From positions 310,001-374,000 of the forward strand of contig CAVXXB010000001.1 in the NCBI GenBank assembly GCA_963765585.1: a stretch of DNA of 64,000 nt, read 5' to 3'. This document shows positions 16,656 to 26,423 of the stretch, one piece after another. Position numbers and translations under genes: made by a program. The notes below the pieces were generated by a model that saw nothing but the letters and a program-made list of their open reading frames with translations, was not told the origin of the DNA and searched no databases. Position 1 is the first letter of the stretch, and each line of letters begins with the position of its first letter. This DNA comes from CAVXXB01 sp963765585. Lineage in GTDB: Bacteria > Calditrichota > Calditrichia > JAJRVZ01.

Positions 16656-18386
16656 TCAGGCCTTTTGGGTTCCTTTGTTATCGGTAAATTTTTGCTGAAT
16701 AATCGTAAACACATTAAACAAAGTATAATACAGGTTCAGTCCCGACGGAAACTGGTTAAAAATTAATAACATAAATATCGGCATGATGTACACCATCGCT
16801 TTTTGCTTCGGATCCTGCATAGTCATTTTTGATTGTATAATCATGGATCCGGCCATTAAAATGGGCAGGATATTAAATTGGTCGCCATACATCGGCAATG
16901 AAAATGGTAGTAAAAAAATGGTGTCCGCCCGGGAAAGATCGTCGATCCATCCGGGAATAAATGCGGCTCCTCGTAATTGAATCGTTGATCTGAAAACTAT
17001 AAATAAAGCGGCCAAAAGAGGCAATTGAAGCAACATGGGCAAACAACCGCCTAGCGGATTTATCCCATGCTCTTTATATAGTTTCATTGTTTCTTTGTTT
17101 AATCGTTGCGGGTCGGTTTTATATTTTTCCTTCAGATCAGCCAACAAAGGTTGAACCCGGCTCATTTCCTTCATCGATTTGTAACTCTTTTTTGTAAGAG
17201 GATATACAACAATCTTCACAAGAATTGAGAACAAGATGATGACAAGGCCATAATTTGGAATAAACGAATAAAAGAATTTTAACAATGCAACGATTGGTAA
17301 ACTTATGGCCCGGAATGTACGCTCATACCATCCATGGCTCATAACGATTGCATCCAACCCGTTTTCATATTCCGCTAAAATGGAATAATCGAGGGGGCCC
17401 ATATAGACCGAATATGAATCCGATGATGGATCGGTTTTGTTTATATTCAATTGGGCAAGGTATCTTCGCTCTACAATATCCCCTATTTTCTCTCCATACC
17501 CGCCAAAATTCACGCCGCTTGTTTTAACATCTCCAGGAATAATGGCTGCAACAAAATATTTTGTTCGTATGGCAATCCAATCGGCTTTTCCATTAATAGA
17601 AACAAGATCCGCCTTTTCCTCAGAATCCAAACTAAAACTCTCCACTTCATCGCCCATACTGGCATATGCTTCACTATAAGTATAGTCTTCCGATCTGTTT
17701 TCTTCATTTGATGGCAGGCCGTTTTTCCACCCCAGTTGATACTCATTGTTTAATAATTGACCCGAAGGATTCTCAATGAAGAATTCGATATCTATATGAT
17801 AAAAATCCGCATAAATGGTAATTGCTTTTCTAATTGTCAGTTCGCCCAGTTGTAAGACAAATTCGACTTTCTTTTCTTCACCAGAACTTAGCGTTATTGT
17901 TTCCGGGTATTCCATTACCGGCTCAAATGCCAAACGGTTTAAATTGATTTTTTCTCCATCTGAGGTAATAAATGAAAAATCAAAGCCGTTATTTATCTGC
18001 TCATTAATAATCTGTACCAGATCGTTTTGCCAGGTACTGTAGTTTTTAAGCTTCCAGGAAAAAAAATTTCCGCCGCCCATATTATTTATTTTAGCTTTAA
18101 CCAATGGCGTTTCAATATCAATTTTTGAAATCGATACAGATTGAGTTATCGTATCCAAAATTGAAACTTTAGAGTTATTCGCGTTCTCTTGTGGCGGTAT
18201 TGTCTTTACTGTTTTTACTTCTGCAGGTTCTGGTTGTATCTGTTCAGTGGTCGGTTCTTGTGCTGCCGGGGTTTGCGGAGAAACAATGGGTTGTTCCTGA
18301 TCACCATTAATCAGTTTATAGTAGCTGGGAAGAAACAGAATAATAATTGTTATTATCGCTATCGCTAATATTGATTTTTTATCCAT
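16656..18386 (-). CDS. yidC: membrane protein insertase YidC
   Basis: 576 residues, Gram-negative type. It has an N-terminal anchor (about 7-25), a Pro/Glu-rich linker, a large periplasmic beta domain and a C-terminal insertase core with five helices. Recognisable core segments are GLVIILFSILVKIVVYPLTKKSYKSM-like, MKEMSRVQPLLADLKEKY and MLLQLPLLAALFIVFRST. It inserts and folds inner-membrane proteins alone or with SecYEG. It sits in the classical rpmH-rnpA-yidD-yidC string, 21 bp after yidD. Confidence 0.96.
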   Translation of the reverse strand: MDKKSILAIAIITIIILFLPSYYKLINGDQEQPIVSPQTPAAQEPTTEQIQPEPAEVKTVKTIPPQENANNSKVSILDTITQSVSISKIDIETPLVKAKINNMGGGNFFSWKLKNYSTWQNDLVQIINEQINNGFDFSFITSDGEKINLNRLAFEPVMEYPETITLSSGEEKKVEFVLQLGELTIRKAITIYADFYHIDIEFFIENPSGQLLNNEYQLGWKNGLPSNEENRSEDYTYSEAYASMGDEVESFSLDSEEKADLVSINGKADWIAIRTKYFVAAIIPGDVKTSGVNFGGYGEKIGDIVERRYLAQLNINKTDPSSDSYSVYMGPLDYSILAEYENGLDAIVMSHGWYERTFRAISLPIVALLKFFYSFIPNYGLVIILFSILVKIVVYPLTKKSYKSMKEMSRVQPLLADLKEKYKTDPQRLNKETMKLYKEHGINPLGGCLPMLLQLPLLAALFIVFRSTIQLRGAAFIPGWIDDLSRADTIFLLPFSLPMYGDQFNILPILMAGSMIIQSKMTMQDPKQKAMVYIMPIFMLLIFNQFPSGLNLYYTLFNVFTIIQQKFTDNKGTQKA

Positions 18387-18407
18387 TATTTATCATTAAC
18401 TCCAAAT

Positions 18408-18617
18408 CTATTTAACTGGATCATATCCACCCTCGTGTAAAGGATGACATTTACCTACTCTAATAAGGGTTAGCCAGAGGCCCTTAAAAAAGCCATACTT
18501 TTCGATTGCCTGATAACCATACTCTGAGCATGTAGGATGAAATCGACAGTGCGGTGGGAAAAAGGGAGAAATTATCTTTTGATATCCGCGTATTATCACT
18601 AATAATGCAGTTTTCAT
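18408..18617 (-). CDS. yidD: membrane protein insertion efficiency factor YidD
   Basis: 69 residues, typical of YidD. The diagnostic cysteine-rich core FPPHCRFHPTCSEYGYQAIEK (here at about 20-40) and the CHPLHEGGYDPV tail are intact. It is a membrane-associated helper of YidC-dependent insertion. The start codon shares a base with the rnpA stop (TAATG), so the pair is translationally coupled. Confidence 0.95.
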   Translation of the reverse strand: MKTALLVIIRGYQKIISPFFPPHCRFHPTCSEYGYQAIEKYGFFKGLWLTLIRVGKCHPLHEGGYDPVK

Positions 18618-18952
18618 TACATCTGAAGTTTTTGGTCAAATTCTATTTTTAATTTGGCAAAAGGAACATCAATTTTTCTATTTATCAAAAATATTATTTC
18701 ATTATAATTAGAAAAATTATTCAGATTATTCTTAACATACTCACGAACGAGTCGTTTATAATAGTTTCTTTTTACAGCGATTCCTATGCTTTTTTTTACC
18801 AATACAGCAAACTGCATTTCAGGTTTATCATTTTTTGCCAAAAAAAATATACCAAATCGGGTATATCTTTTTTCTCCTGATTCAAGCAGTTGTCTAATTT
18901 CTTTATCACTTTTTATAGAAACTAGTTTATGCGGAACGTACAAACTCATCAC
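18617..18952 (-). CDS. rnpA: ribonuclease P protein component
   Basis: 111 residues. The RNase P protein signature appears as VKRNYYKRLVREYV (about 70-83), with F-x-V-L-V-x-K in the preceding strand (FAVLVKKSIG). It binds the catalytic RNA and aids 5' maturation of tRNAs. It overlaps the 3' end of rpmH by 26 bases in another frame, an arrangement known from other bacteria. Met2 is an equally good start. Confidence 0.93.
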   Translation of the reverse strand: MMSLYVPHKLVSIKSDKEIRQLLESGEKRYTRFGIFFLAKNDKPEMQFAVLVKKSIGIAVKRNYYKRLVREYVKNNLNNFSNYNEIIFLINRKIDVPFAKLKIEFDQKLQM

Positions 18953-19085
18953 TTACTGTGAGTTTTTTTCTACCTTTTTGTCTGCGGCTTGCAAGAACAT
19001 TTCTTCCAGCCTGCGACTTCATACGCGAGCGAAATCCGTGTTTGTTTTTCCGTTTTCTATTACTCGGTTGATATGTTCTTTTCAT
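18927..19085 (-). CDS. rpmH: 50S ribosomal protein L34
   Basis: A 52-residue frame opening MKRTYQPSNRKRKNKHGFR, the near-invariant L34 N-terminus, with the usual GR-rich core and LTV ending. It carries an eight-residue C-terminal extension (SDEFVRSA) that arises where the gene overlaps rnpA. It is the first gene on the minus-strand side of the probable origin. Confidence 0.95.
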   Translation of the reverse strand: MKRTYQPSNRKRKNKHGFRSRMKSQAGRNVLASRRQKGRKKLTVSDEFVRSA

Positions 19086-19457
19086 ACTTAACTCCAAAAA
19101 ATTTAAAGAGCATATATATTAAAAAAACAAATATTAATACGCAAATATATAGTATATTACTTTTTTATATTTTTTTTAGTTTTGGTTATTAACAAATGTC
19201 TGTGAATAATCTATTAATAAGTATTTTTTAAAAAAATTTTTCTCATTAAACAGACTTGTTAACATTTTATGAACATTCTTTTTTCAATACTTTCATTTAT
19301 AAACCAAGTAAATACGGACAATTGTTCGGTTATTCACATATTCACAACATTATCTACTACAATTATTTATATTTTATATATTTAAGACATATATTTTAAC
19401 TTGAATAAGTGTTGTTTTTTAAGTATTTTTTGACCTTTATGATCGAATGGAGGATAT
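19086..19457. other. probable chromosomal replication origin (oriC)
   Basis: 372 bp of very AT-rich DNA between the divergent rpmH and dnaN genes. DnaA-box matches to TTATNCACA are: 19201-19209 (minus, TTATTCACA), 19330-19338 (plus, TTATTCACA), 19338-19346 (ATATTCACA, one mismatch), 19186-19194 (TTATTAACA, one mismatch) and 19267-19275 (TTATGAACA, one mismatch). Long A/T runs at 19160-19260 and 19360-19430 could be the unwinding element. All genes to the left up to 1 kb are on the minus strand. Those to the right up to 27 kb are on the plus strand, as expected at an origin. No dnaA gene is adjacent. Confidence 0.82.
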
Positions 19458-20573
19458 ATGAATATTTCAGTCAGCAGAGATAAACTTTATAAATCTTTGC
19501 AAAAAATTATCAATGTTATTCCCAGTAAAACAACCATTGATATTTTATATAATGTACTTTTAAAAACGGAAGATAATAATTTAAAATTAATAGCTACGGA
19601 TTTGGAAATTACACAAATTTCATGGTGTTCGTGTGATGTTGCTGAAAGTGGATCTGTTGTATTACCGGGAAAATTATTAGCAGATATTTTAAGGGAAATG
19701 CCGGATACGCAGTTAACTCTTAAATCGGATGCGGATTCGAAAATAACATTGGATTCCTCCTTTGGTCAATATAAAATTTCCGGGCAAAATGTAAACGATT
19801 TTCCGAGTATACCGCTTTTAGAAACAGAAGATAAAGTAGAAATAAAAAATAATTATTTTAAGAGAATGATAGAAAAAACCATATTTGCATGTTCAACTGA
19901 TAATCTCCGGCCTGCTCTGACAGGTGTTTTTTGTCAAATTTTTGAAGAGCAAATTCGTATGGTAGCAACAGATGGACATCGATTGGTAAAAATAGCAAAC
20001 AATGATTTTTCCTCACCAAGTGTACAAAGAGAAATTGTAATACCTACCAGGGCATTAAATCTGGTTGGCAGAAACCTGAATGAAGGCGGAACCCAGACAA
20101 TAACTCTGGGCAAAAATCATATTTTATTTAGTTTTGAAGATACATTGATATACTCTAGGATTATAGGAGAACCATATCCGGATTACGAGCGTGTCATTCC
20201 GGAAAATAACTCAAAAGAACTGACGATTAACAGAGAAAGTTTTGTGGCTTCGATAAAACGGGTTTCTCTCTTTTCCAATCCTATCAGTTATCAGGTAAAA
20301 TTAAATTTTAACAATGATAAAATAAATATTTATGCACAGGATATAGATTTTGGCGGTGAAGCACATGAAACGATAGATTGTAAATATTCTTCAGAAGAAC
20401 TCGATATCGCATATAATGCAAATTATCTGTTGGATATTTTACGCCATGTGGATACTGAAGAAGTAAGATTTGCCTTGGAATCCCAGGATGGTCCGGGACT
20501 TGTTTTTCCAATTGATCAAAAGGAAAACGAAGAACTATTAATGTTGGTGATGCCAGTGAGGCTCAGTAGTTAA
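19458..20573 (+). CDS. dnaN: DNA polymerase III beta subunit (sliding clamp)
   Basis: 371 residues, three-fold repeated clamp architecture. The N-terminal SRDKLYKSLQKIINVIP, the middle ATDGHRLVKI segment and the C-terminal MPVRL, which closes every DnaN, are present. It tethers polymerase III to DNA. It is the first plus-strand gene after oriC and has a GGAGG ribosome site 9 bp before the ATG. recF follows after 3 bp. Confidence 0.97.
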   Translation: MNISVSRDKLYKSLQKIINVIPSKTTIDILYNVLLKTEDNNLKLIATDLEITQISWCSCDVAESGSVVLPGKLLADILREMPDTQLTLKSDADSKITLDSSFGQYKISGQNVNDFPSIPLLETEDKVEIKNNYFKRMIEKTIFACSTDNLRPALTGVFCQIFEEQIRMVATDGHRLVKIANNDFSSPSVQREIVIPTRALNLVGRNLNEGGTQTITLGKNHILFSFEDTLIYSRIIGEPYPDYERVIPENNSKELTINRESFVASIKRVSLFSNPISYQVKLNFNNDKINIYAQDIDFGGEAHETIDCKYSSEELDIAYNANYLLDILRHVDTEEVRFALESQDGPGLVFPIDQKENEELLMLVMPVRLSS

Positions 20574-20576
20574 TAG

Positions 20577-21689
20577 ATGATCCTCCAAAAGTTAGAACTC
20601 CAAAATTTTCGTTTGTTTTCTAAAATAAATTTGGATTTTACGGATGGAATAAACTTAATTACCGGAAGGAATGGACAGGGTAAAACAAGTATCCTTGAGG
20701 CAATTCATTATTTAGCACTGACGAAAAGTTTCAGAACAACAAAAGACAGAAATGCCGTCAAATATAATAATACCTACTTGAATGTTCGCGGTGATTTTAT
20801 TTCTGCAATTTCCCAACGATTAAACATCAGATTTTTTTATTCTTTCCAGGAAGCAAAACAAATCTTTGTTAATGATAAAAGAACATCAAAATTTTCTGAA
20901 TATATAGGAACAGTTCCTTGTGTTGTTCTTACTCTGGATGATCTTAAGTTGAGTTATGGCAGCCCGGCGGAAAGAAGAAAATTTATTGATGTTTTGTTAT
21001 CACAAGTAAGTCCGCTTTATCTGGAAAATTTGAAAAATTACCGGAGATCCGTTCAACAAAGAGGCGCCTTATTGGCAGAAAAGAATTTTGCGAACATAAA
21101 AAACCAGATAGGAATTTGGAATGAACAATTAGTGAAGTATGGGATTCCAATTATACGTAAAAGAATAGAATTTATTGATTTTTTAAATATCCATTTATCT
21201 GAAAAATACAGTGCCTATTCAGGAAAAGAGGAAAAAATTGGAGCCGTTTACAAATCAAACCTGATGAAAGATATTTATACAAATTCCGACGCTGAAATTC
21301 AAAAGACATTTTCAACAATTTTGACAGAAAACTTCAATAAGGATCTGGCTTTTCAAAAAACCACAAGCGGACCGCATCGGGATGACATTGAGTTTTTTAA
21401 AGATGAAAAGTCATTTAAGGATTTTGGATCACAAGGAGAAAACAAAACATTAATAATAGTACTCAAATTTTTAGAATGGGAATATTTATCACAAAGCAAT
21501 AAAAATAAACCGGTGCTCATTTTGGATGATATTTTTGGAGAATTAGATGAGTTACGCATGAACGGACTTTTAGACTATTTAAAACATATTGGTCAGGCTT
21601 TTATAACGACGACCATGGATAGCAAATTTTCGGATGATATCATCACTGGCAGATATGTGATAGAAAAAGGAAAAGTTTTTAATGCCTGA
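20577..21689 (+). CDS. recF: DNA replication and repair protein RecF
   Basis: 370 residues. The ABC/SMC-like ATPase has Walker A GRNGQGKTS (about 30-38), a signature region SGPHRDDIEF, Walker B PVLILDDIFGELD and the D-loop that follows. It loads RecA at gapped DNA together with RecO and RecR. It overlaps the start of the DUF721 gene by 8 bases, in the standard dnaN-recF-gyrB order. Confidence 0.96.
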   Translation: MILQKLELQNFRLFSKINLDFTDGINLITGRNGQGKTSILEAIHYLALTKSFRTTKDRNAVKYNNTYLNVRGDFISAISQRLNIRFFYSFQEAKQIFVNDKRTSKFSEYIGTVPCVVLTLDDLKLSYGSPAERRKFIDVLLSQVSPLYLENLKNYRRSVQQRGALLAEKNFANIKNQIGIWNEQLVKYGIPIIRKRIEFIDFLNIHLSEKYSAYSGKEEKIGAVYKSNLMKDIYTNSDAEIQKTFSTILTENFNKDLAFQKTTSGPHRDDIEFFKDEKSFKDFGSQGENKTLIIVLKFLEWEYLSQSNKNKPVLILDDIFGELDELRMNGLLDYLKHIGQAFITTTMDSKFSDDIITGRYVIEKGKVFNA

Positions 21690-21972
21690 TAGTAATTTTC
21701 AAAGTACGGGAAACGTATTAAAAAAAATATTGAAAGAATATCAACTCGAAAGCAGTTTGTTTAACGAAAAACTCTTCAATTCCTGGCCAGAAATAGTTGG
21801 GGAAAAACTAGCAAAAATTTGCCAACCGGTATATTTCAATGAAGGAATATTAACGATTAAAGTAAAAGATCAAATATGGCGTGAAGAACTTGGCAAAAAT
21901 CAAAAAGAATTGCTAAATTCAATTAAAACAAAAACAAAAGTAAACAAAATTGACCACATAGAATTCATTTAA
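21682..21972 (+). CDS. DUF721 (DciA-like) protein
   Basis: 96 residues. The DUF721 core is visible as FNSWPEIVGEKLAKICQPVYFNEGIL and LTIKVKDQIWREEL. Proteins of this family between recF and gyrB include DciA, the ancestral loader of the replicative helicase DnaB in bacteria lacking DnaC/DnaI. Position and fold therefore suggest helicase loading at the neighbouring oriC. That is inference; helicase interaction is not visible in the sequence. Confidence 0.85.
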   Translation: MPDSNFQSTGNVLKKILKEYQLESSLFNEKLFNSWPEIVGEKLAKICQPVYFNEGILTIKVKDQIWREELGKNQKELLNSIKTKTKVNKIDHIEFI

Positions 21973-21983
21973 GGATTGTTGGA

Positions 21984-23906
21984 ATGTCACAAGACGCAGC
22001 GAATAAAAATCTATATACAGCGGAAAATATTCAGGTTTTAAAGGGACTGGAAGCCGTCAGGCGTCGCCCTGCTATGTATATCGGCGATATTACCTCACGG
22101 GGATTACATCACCTTGTATATGAAATAGTAGATAATAGTGTCGATGAGGCCATGGCCGGCTATGCAAATATCATTAAAGTCGTCATTCAAGCGGATGAAG
22201 TCATCACTGTTGAAGATAACGGCCGGGGAGTTCCGGTAGATATTCATCCGGAAGAAAAGAAACCTGCGGTAGAAGTAATTATGACAATATTGCATGCCGG
22301 AGGAAAATTTGATAAAAGTTCGTACAAAGTCTCTGGTGGACTTCATGGTGTTGGTGCTTCTGTTGTAAATGCACTGTCGGAATGGTGTAGTATTGAAATT
22401 TATCGTGAAGGAAAAATTTATTATCAGGATTATGAACGCGGGATTGTAAAAAGTAAACTAAAGGTTACAGGAAAAACAAAAAAATCTGGCACCAAAGTAA
22501 GTTTCATGGCAGACAGTAAAATTTTTACAAAAGTAAAATATAATTATGATACCCTGGCCCAAAGACTTCGCGAACTCGCCTTTCTCAGTAAAGGTCTTAA
22601 AATATCTTTACATGATGAACGGGAAGACAAATCCGAGGAGTTCTATTATAAGGGTGGCCTGGTAGAGTTTGTCGATTATCTTGACCAGTCAAGAAATCCT
22701 GTTCATAAAAGACCGATTTATATTGAAAAATTGAATTTAGATACACCGGTTGAAATAGCGCTGCAATACAATTCTAGTTTTACAGAAAACATATTGACCT
22801 ACTGTAATAATGTAAATACAGTTGAAGGCGGGACCCACCTGTCCGGATTTAAATCGGCATTGACCAGAACCATAAATACTTATATAACTCGCAATAATCT
22901 TATTAAACCAAATGAAAAGATTGCAATCCAGGGTGAAGATACACGTGAAGGCCTCACGGCGATTATTAGTGTTAAGGTACCGGAGCCACAGTTTGAAGGT
23001 CAGACTAAAACAAAACTGGGAAATAGCGAAGTTCGGGGAACGGTTGAAACCGTAGTAAATGAAAAGCTATATGAATATCTTGAAGAAAACCCATCTACGG
23101 CCAAGGCGATTATAGAAAAATGTAAAGGAGCAGCCCGGGCAAGAGAAGCTTCGCGCAAAGCGAGAGATCTTACCCGGCGAAAATCAGCACTTGAGAGCGG
23201 TTCCCTGCCGGGAAAACTGGCCGATTGTTCAATAAAAGATCCGGACCATTGTGAAATATACCTGGTTGAGGGCGATTCTGCAGGGGGCTCGGCAAAACAG
23301 GGTCGTGACAGACGTTTTCAGGCAATATTGCCTCTAAAGGGTAAAATTTTAAACGTAGAAAAAGCCCGGTTTGATAAAATACTTGGCAATGACGAAATAA
23401 AAACCATTGTTACTGCCCTGGGGACAAGTATTGGTGATACAGAGTTTGATATGGCTAAATTGCGCTATGGAAAAGTTATTATAATGACAGATGCGGATGT
23501 CGACGGCTCACATATCAGAACCTTGTTGCTGACATTTTTCTATCGCTATATGAAAGAGTTATTTGATTATGGAAAAATCTATATCGCACAACCGCCATTA
23601 TACAAAATTAAACTAAAGAAAAACGAGCAATATGCTTTTGATGAAGACGAAAAAGATTTGATTGTTAAACGATTTAATGGTGCCGCCGGAATAGACATTC
23701 AAAGATATAAAGGTCTTGGTGAAATGAATCCGGATCAATTATGGTCAACGACCATGGATCCGGAGAAACGAACCATTCTCCAGGTCTCTCTGGAAAATGC
23801 AGCCGAAGCGGATTATATCTTTTCAACACTTATGGGAGATGAAGTAGAGCCGCGGCGCCTGTTTATTGAAACAAATGCGAAGTATGTAAAGAATCTTGAT
23901 ATTTGA
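21984..23906 (+). CDS. gyrB: DNA gyrase subunit B
   Basis: 640 residues, standard short type without the proteobacterial insert. The GHKL ATPase motifs are NSVDEAMAG, EDNGRGVPVDIH and GGLHGVGASVVNALS. The TOPRIM domain has EGDSAGGSAKQGRDR and the metal triad TDADVDGSHIRTLLL. The C-terminal QRYKGLGEMNPDQLW motif is intact. With GyrA it introduces negative supercoils. gyrA starts 12 bp downstream. Confidence 0.98.
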   Translation: MSQDAANKNLYTAENIQVLKGLEAVRRRPAMYIGDITSRGLHHLVYEIVDNSVDEAMAGYANIIKVVIQADEVITVEDNGRGVPVDIHPEEKKPAVEVIMTILHAGGKFDKSSYKVSGGLHGVGASVVNALSEWCSIEIYREGKIYYQDYERGIVKSKLKVTGKTKKSGTKVSFMADSKIFTKVKYNYDTLAQRLRELAFLSKGLKISLHDEREDKSEEFYYKGGLVEFVDYLDQSRNPVHKRPIYIEKLNLDTPVEIALQYNSSFTENILTYCNNVNTVEGGTHLSGFKSALTRTINTYITRNNLIKPNEKIAIQGEDTREGLTAIISVKVPEPQFEGQTKTKLGNSEVRGTVETVVNEKLYEYLEENPSTAKAIIEKCKGAARAREASRKARDLTRRKSALESGSLPGKLADCSIKDPDHCEIYLVEGDSAGGSAKQGRDRRFQAILPLKGKILNVEKARFDKILGNDEIKTIVTALGTSIGDTEFDMAKLRYGKVIIMTDADVDGSHIRTLLLTFFYRYMKELFDYGKIYIAQPPLYKIKLKKNEQYAFDEDEKDLIVKRFNGAAGIDIQRYKGLGEMNPDQLWSTTMDPEKRTILQVSLENAAEADYIFSTLMGDEVEPRRLFIETNAKYVKNLDI

Positions 23907-23918
23907 TGAAGGGTTAAT

Positions 23919-26381
23919 ATGGCAACTGGTGAAAAAATAATTCCAACACTTATAGAAGATGAGATGCGGAGTTCGTATCTCGACTATTCCATGTCAGTGA
24001 TTGTATCACGTGCATTACCGGATGTACGGGACGGTTTAAAACCGGTTCACAGAAGAATTTTATATGGTATGCGCGGATTGGGATTGGCTTATAACAGATC
24101 TTATAAAAAAAGTGCAAGGATTGTTGGCGAGGTTTTGGGAAAGTATCATCCGCATGGTGACAAGGCAGTATATGATGCCATGGTCAGAATGATTCAGGAT
24201 TTTTCTTTGCGCTATCCCCTTCTGGATGGACAAGGAAATTTTGGATCTGTCGATGGCGATTCTCCTGCGGCGATGCGTTATACCGAAGCAAGGATGGCAC
24301 GAATTGCAGAAGAAGTATTACGGGATATCGATAAAGACACTGTAGATTTTGTCACCAATTTTGATGATACACTGGAAGAACCTAAAATACTTCCATCTAC
24401 GCTCCCGACATTGCTTGTAAATGGTGCATCGGGAATCGCAGTGGGTATGGCAACCAACATTCCACCTCATAATTTGCGGGAAATTATCGAAGGCGTTAAT
24501 GCCGTTATTGATAACCCGGAGATCGAAGGCGAAGAATTACTAAAATTTGTTCATGGTCCGGATTTTCCTACGGCGGGTATTATATTTGGATCAGAAGGTA
24601 TACGGGACGCTTACAGAACTGGGCGCGGGCGTGTCATCGTTAGAGCTCGGGCCAATATAGAGGTGTCGCGAAACGGCAGAGAAAACATCATTGTTACTGA
24701 AATACCATACCAGGTAAATAAAACCAATCTTATTGAAAAAATTGCAGATCTCGTTCAAAGCAAAAAAATAGAGGGTATCTCTGATTTACGGGATGAATCG
24801 GACCGCGACGGCATGCGCATCGTTATTGATCTCAAACGCGACGCAAACCCAAATTCCATCTTGAACAGTCTGTTTAAGCACAGCCAGATGCAAACGACTT
24901 TCGGTATTATAATGCTTGCACTTGTGGATGGTCAGCCAAAGGTATTAAAACTGAAAGAAATTCTTGAGCAGTTTATTGCCCACAGACACATAATCGTATT
25001 ACGCCGGACAAAATTTGATCTGGAAGAGGCAGAAAAACGAGCGCATATATTAGAAGGATTAAAGATTGCCATCGATAATATTGACGAAATTATCGAGTTG
25101 ATAAAAAAATCAAAAGATCCTGAAAATGCGAAAAACAATCTTATAAAGAGATTTAAACTCTCCGAGATCCAGGCCAAGGCGATTCTTGAAATGCGCCTTC
25201 AGCGCTTAACAGGTCTTGAGCGAGATAAAATTGAAGAAGAATATCGGGAAGTTCTAAAACTTATCGAACGTCTGAAAGCAATTCTGGACAACCGCGGCCT
25301 GCGTATGCAGATAATAAAAGATGAAATGAATGAAATCAATGAACGATATGGAGATGCCCGCCGCACAGAGATTGTACATAATTATGAAGAATTGACGATT
25401 GAAGATATGATTGCCGAAGAGGACATGGTCATTACCATTTCCCATAGCGGATTTATAAAAAGATTTCCGGTCAGTGGTTACCGCCGGCAAAACCGGGGCG
25501 GCAGAGGATCGACCGGCGCAACGATGAAAGAAGAAGATTTTATCGAGCATATGTTTATTGCCAGCACGCACCATTATATGTTATTTTTTACTGATCGTGG
25601 ACGGTGTTACTGGCTTAAGGTACATGAAATACCACAAGCCGGAAAGGCTTCGCGTGGCCGCCCGATAGTTAATCTGATTGATATCATAAAAGGCGAGAAA
25701 ATTAAGACGTTTGTCTCCGTAAAAGATTTTAATCAGGGTGGAAATATTACGGTTGCCACAAAAGGTGGCATTATTAAGAAAAGTGCCCTGGAGGCATTCA
25801 GCCGCCCGAGAAAATCGGGTATTGTCGCAGTGACCATTAGAGAAAATGATGAATTATTAGAAGCCAACATATCAAGTGGTACGAATGATATTATTTTGGT
25901 TACCAAGAATGGATATTCCATCCGGTTTAATGAGAGTGAGGTTCGTGAAATGGGCCGGTCGGCTTCCGGCGTAAAAGGTATATCACTACGTAAAGATGAT
26001 GAAGTAATCGGAATGGTTGTTGTAAATAGAGAAGACACCCTTTTTACAATTTCTTCCAAGGGCCTTGGAAAAAGAAGCAAGGTGAGTGATTATCGTACAC
26101 AGAGCCGTGGTGGAAAGGGAATAATCGCAATGAAGGTGAATGAAAAAACAGGCCACCTCGTTGCTGTGCTCGAAGTTGTAGACAATGAAGATGTTATCAT
26201 GATCACAGAAAAAGGCGTTGCAATTAGGCAACATATTGGTAAAATTTCTGTAACTGGAAGAAATACCCAGGGCGTCAAACTTATACGTCTTGATGAAGAT
26301 GATAAAATCGGCGATGTGGCAAAAATAGTCAGTGGTAACGAATCCGAAGAAATAGAAATAGATCAAGAAGATAATATATAA
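23919..26381 (+). CDS. gyrA: DNA gyrase subunit A
   Basis: 820 residues. The catalytic tyrosine is in MRYTEARM (about residue 120). The quinolone-region segment HPHGDKAVYDAMVRM precedes it. The C-terminal six-bladed domain carries a GyrA-box-like QNRGGRG and a later QSRGGKG, supporting gyrase rather than ParC function. It ends in an acidic tail (EEIEIDQEDNI). Confidence 0.98.
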   Translation: MATGEKIIPTLIEDEMRSSYLDYSMSVIVSRALPDVRDGLKPVHRRILYGMRGLGLAYNRSYKKSARIVGEVLGKYHPHGDKAVYDAMVRMIQDFSLRYPLLDGQGNFGSVDGDSPAAMRYTEARMARIAEEVLRDIDKDTVDFVTNFDDTLEEPKILPSTLPTLLVNGASGIAVGMATNIPPHNLREIIEGVNAVIDNPEIEGEELLKFVHGPDFPTAGIIFGSEGIRDAYRTGRGRVIVRARANIEVSRNGRENIIVTEIPYQVNKTNLIEKIADLVQSKKIEGISDLRDESDRDGMRIVIDLKRDANPNSILNSLFKHSQMQTTFGIIMLALVDGQPKVLKLKEILEQFIAHRHIIVLRRTKFDLEEAEKRAHILEGLKIAIDNIDEIIELIKKSKDPENAKNNLIKRFKLSEIQAKAILEMRLQRLTGLERDKIEEEYREVLKLIERLKAILDNRGLRMQIIKDEMNEINERYGDARRTEIVHNYEELTIEDMIAEEDMVITISHSGFIKRFPVSGYRRQNRGGRGSTGATMKEEDFIEHMFIASTHHYMLFFTDRGRCYWLKVHEIPQAGKASRGRPIVNLIDIIKGEKIKTFVSVKDFNQGGNITVATKGGIIKKSALEAFSRPRKSGIVAVTIRENDELLEANISSGTNDIILVTKNGYSIRFNESEVREMGRSASGVKGISLRKDDEVIGMVVVNREDTLFTISSKGLGKRSKVSDYRTQSRGGKGIIAMKVNEKTGHLVAVLEVVDNEDVIMITEKGVAIRQHIGKISVTGRNTQGVKLIRLDEDDKIGDVAKIVSGNESEEIEIDQEDNI

Positions 26382-26423
26382 TTCATAAGAAATTCCACTT
26401 ACCTGAGGGAGGCCAGTGCAAGT

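Noticed and set aside
25733..26366. Two minus-strand frames of 115 and 126 residues opposite the end of gyrA
   Set aside because: Shadows of the GyrA C-terminal domain; repetitive Ser/Phe/Ile-rich translation with no family features.
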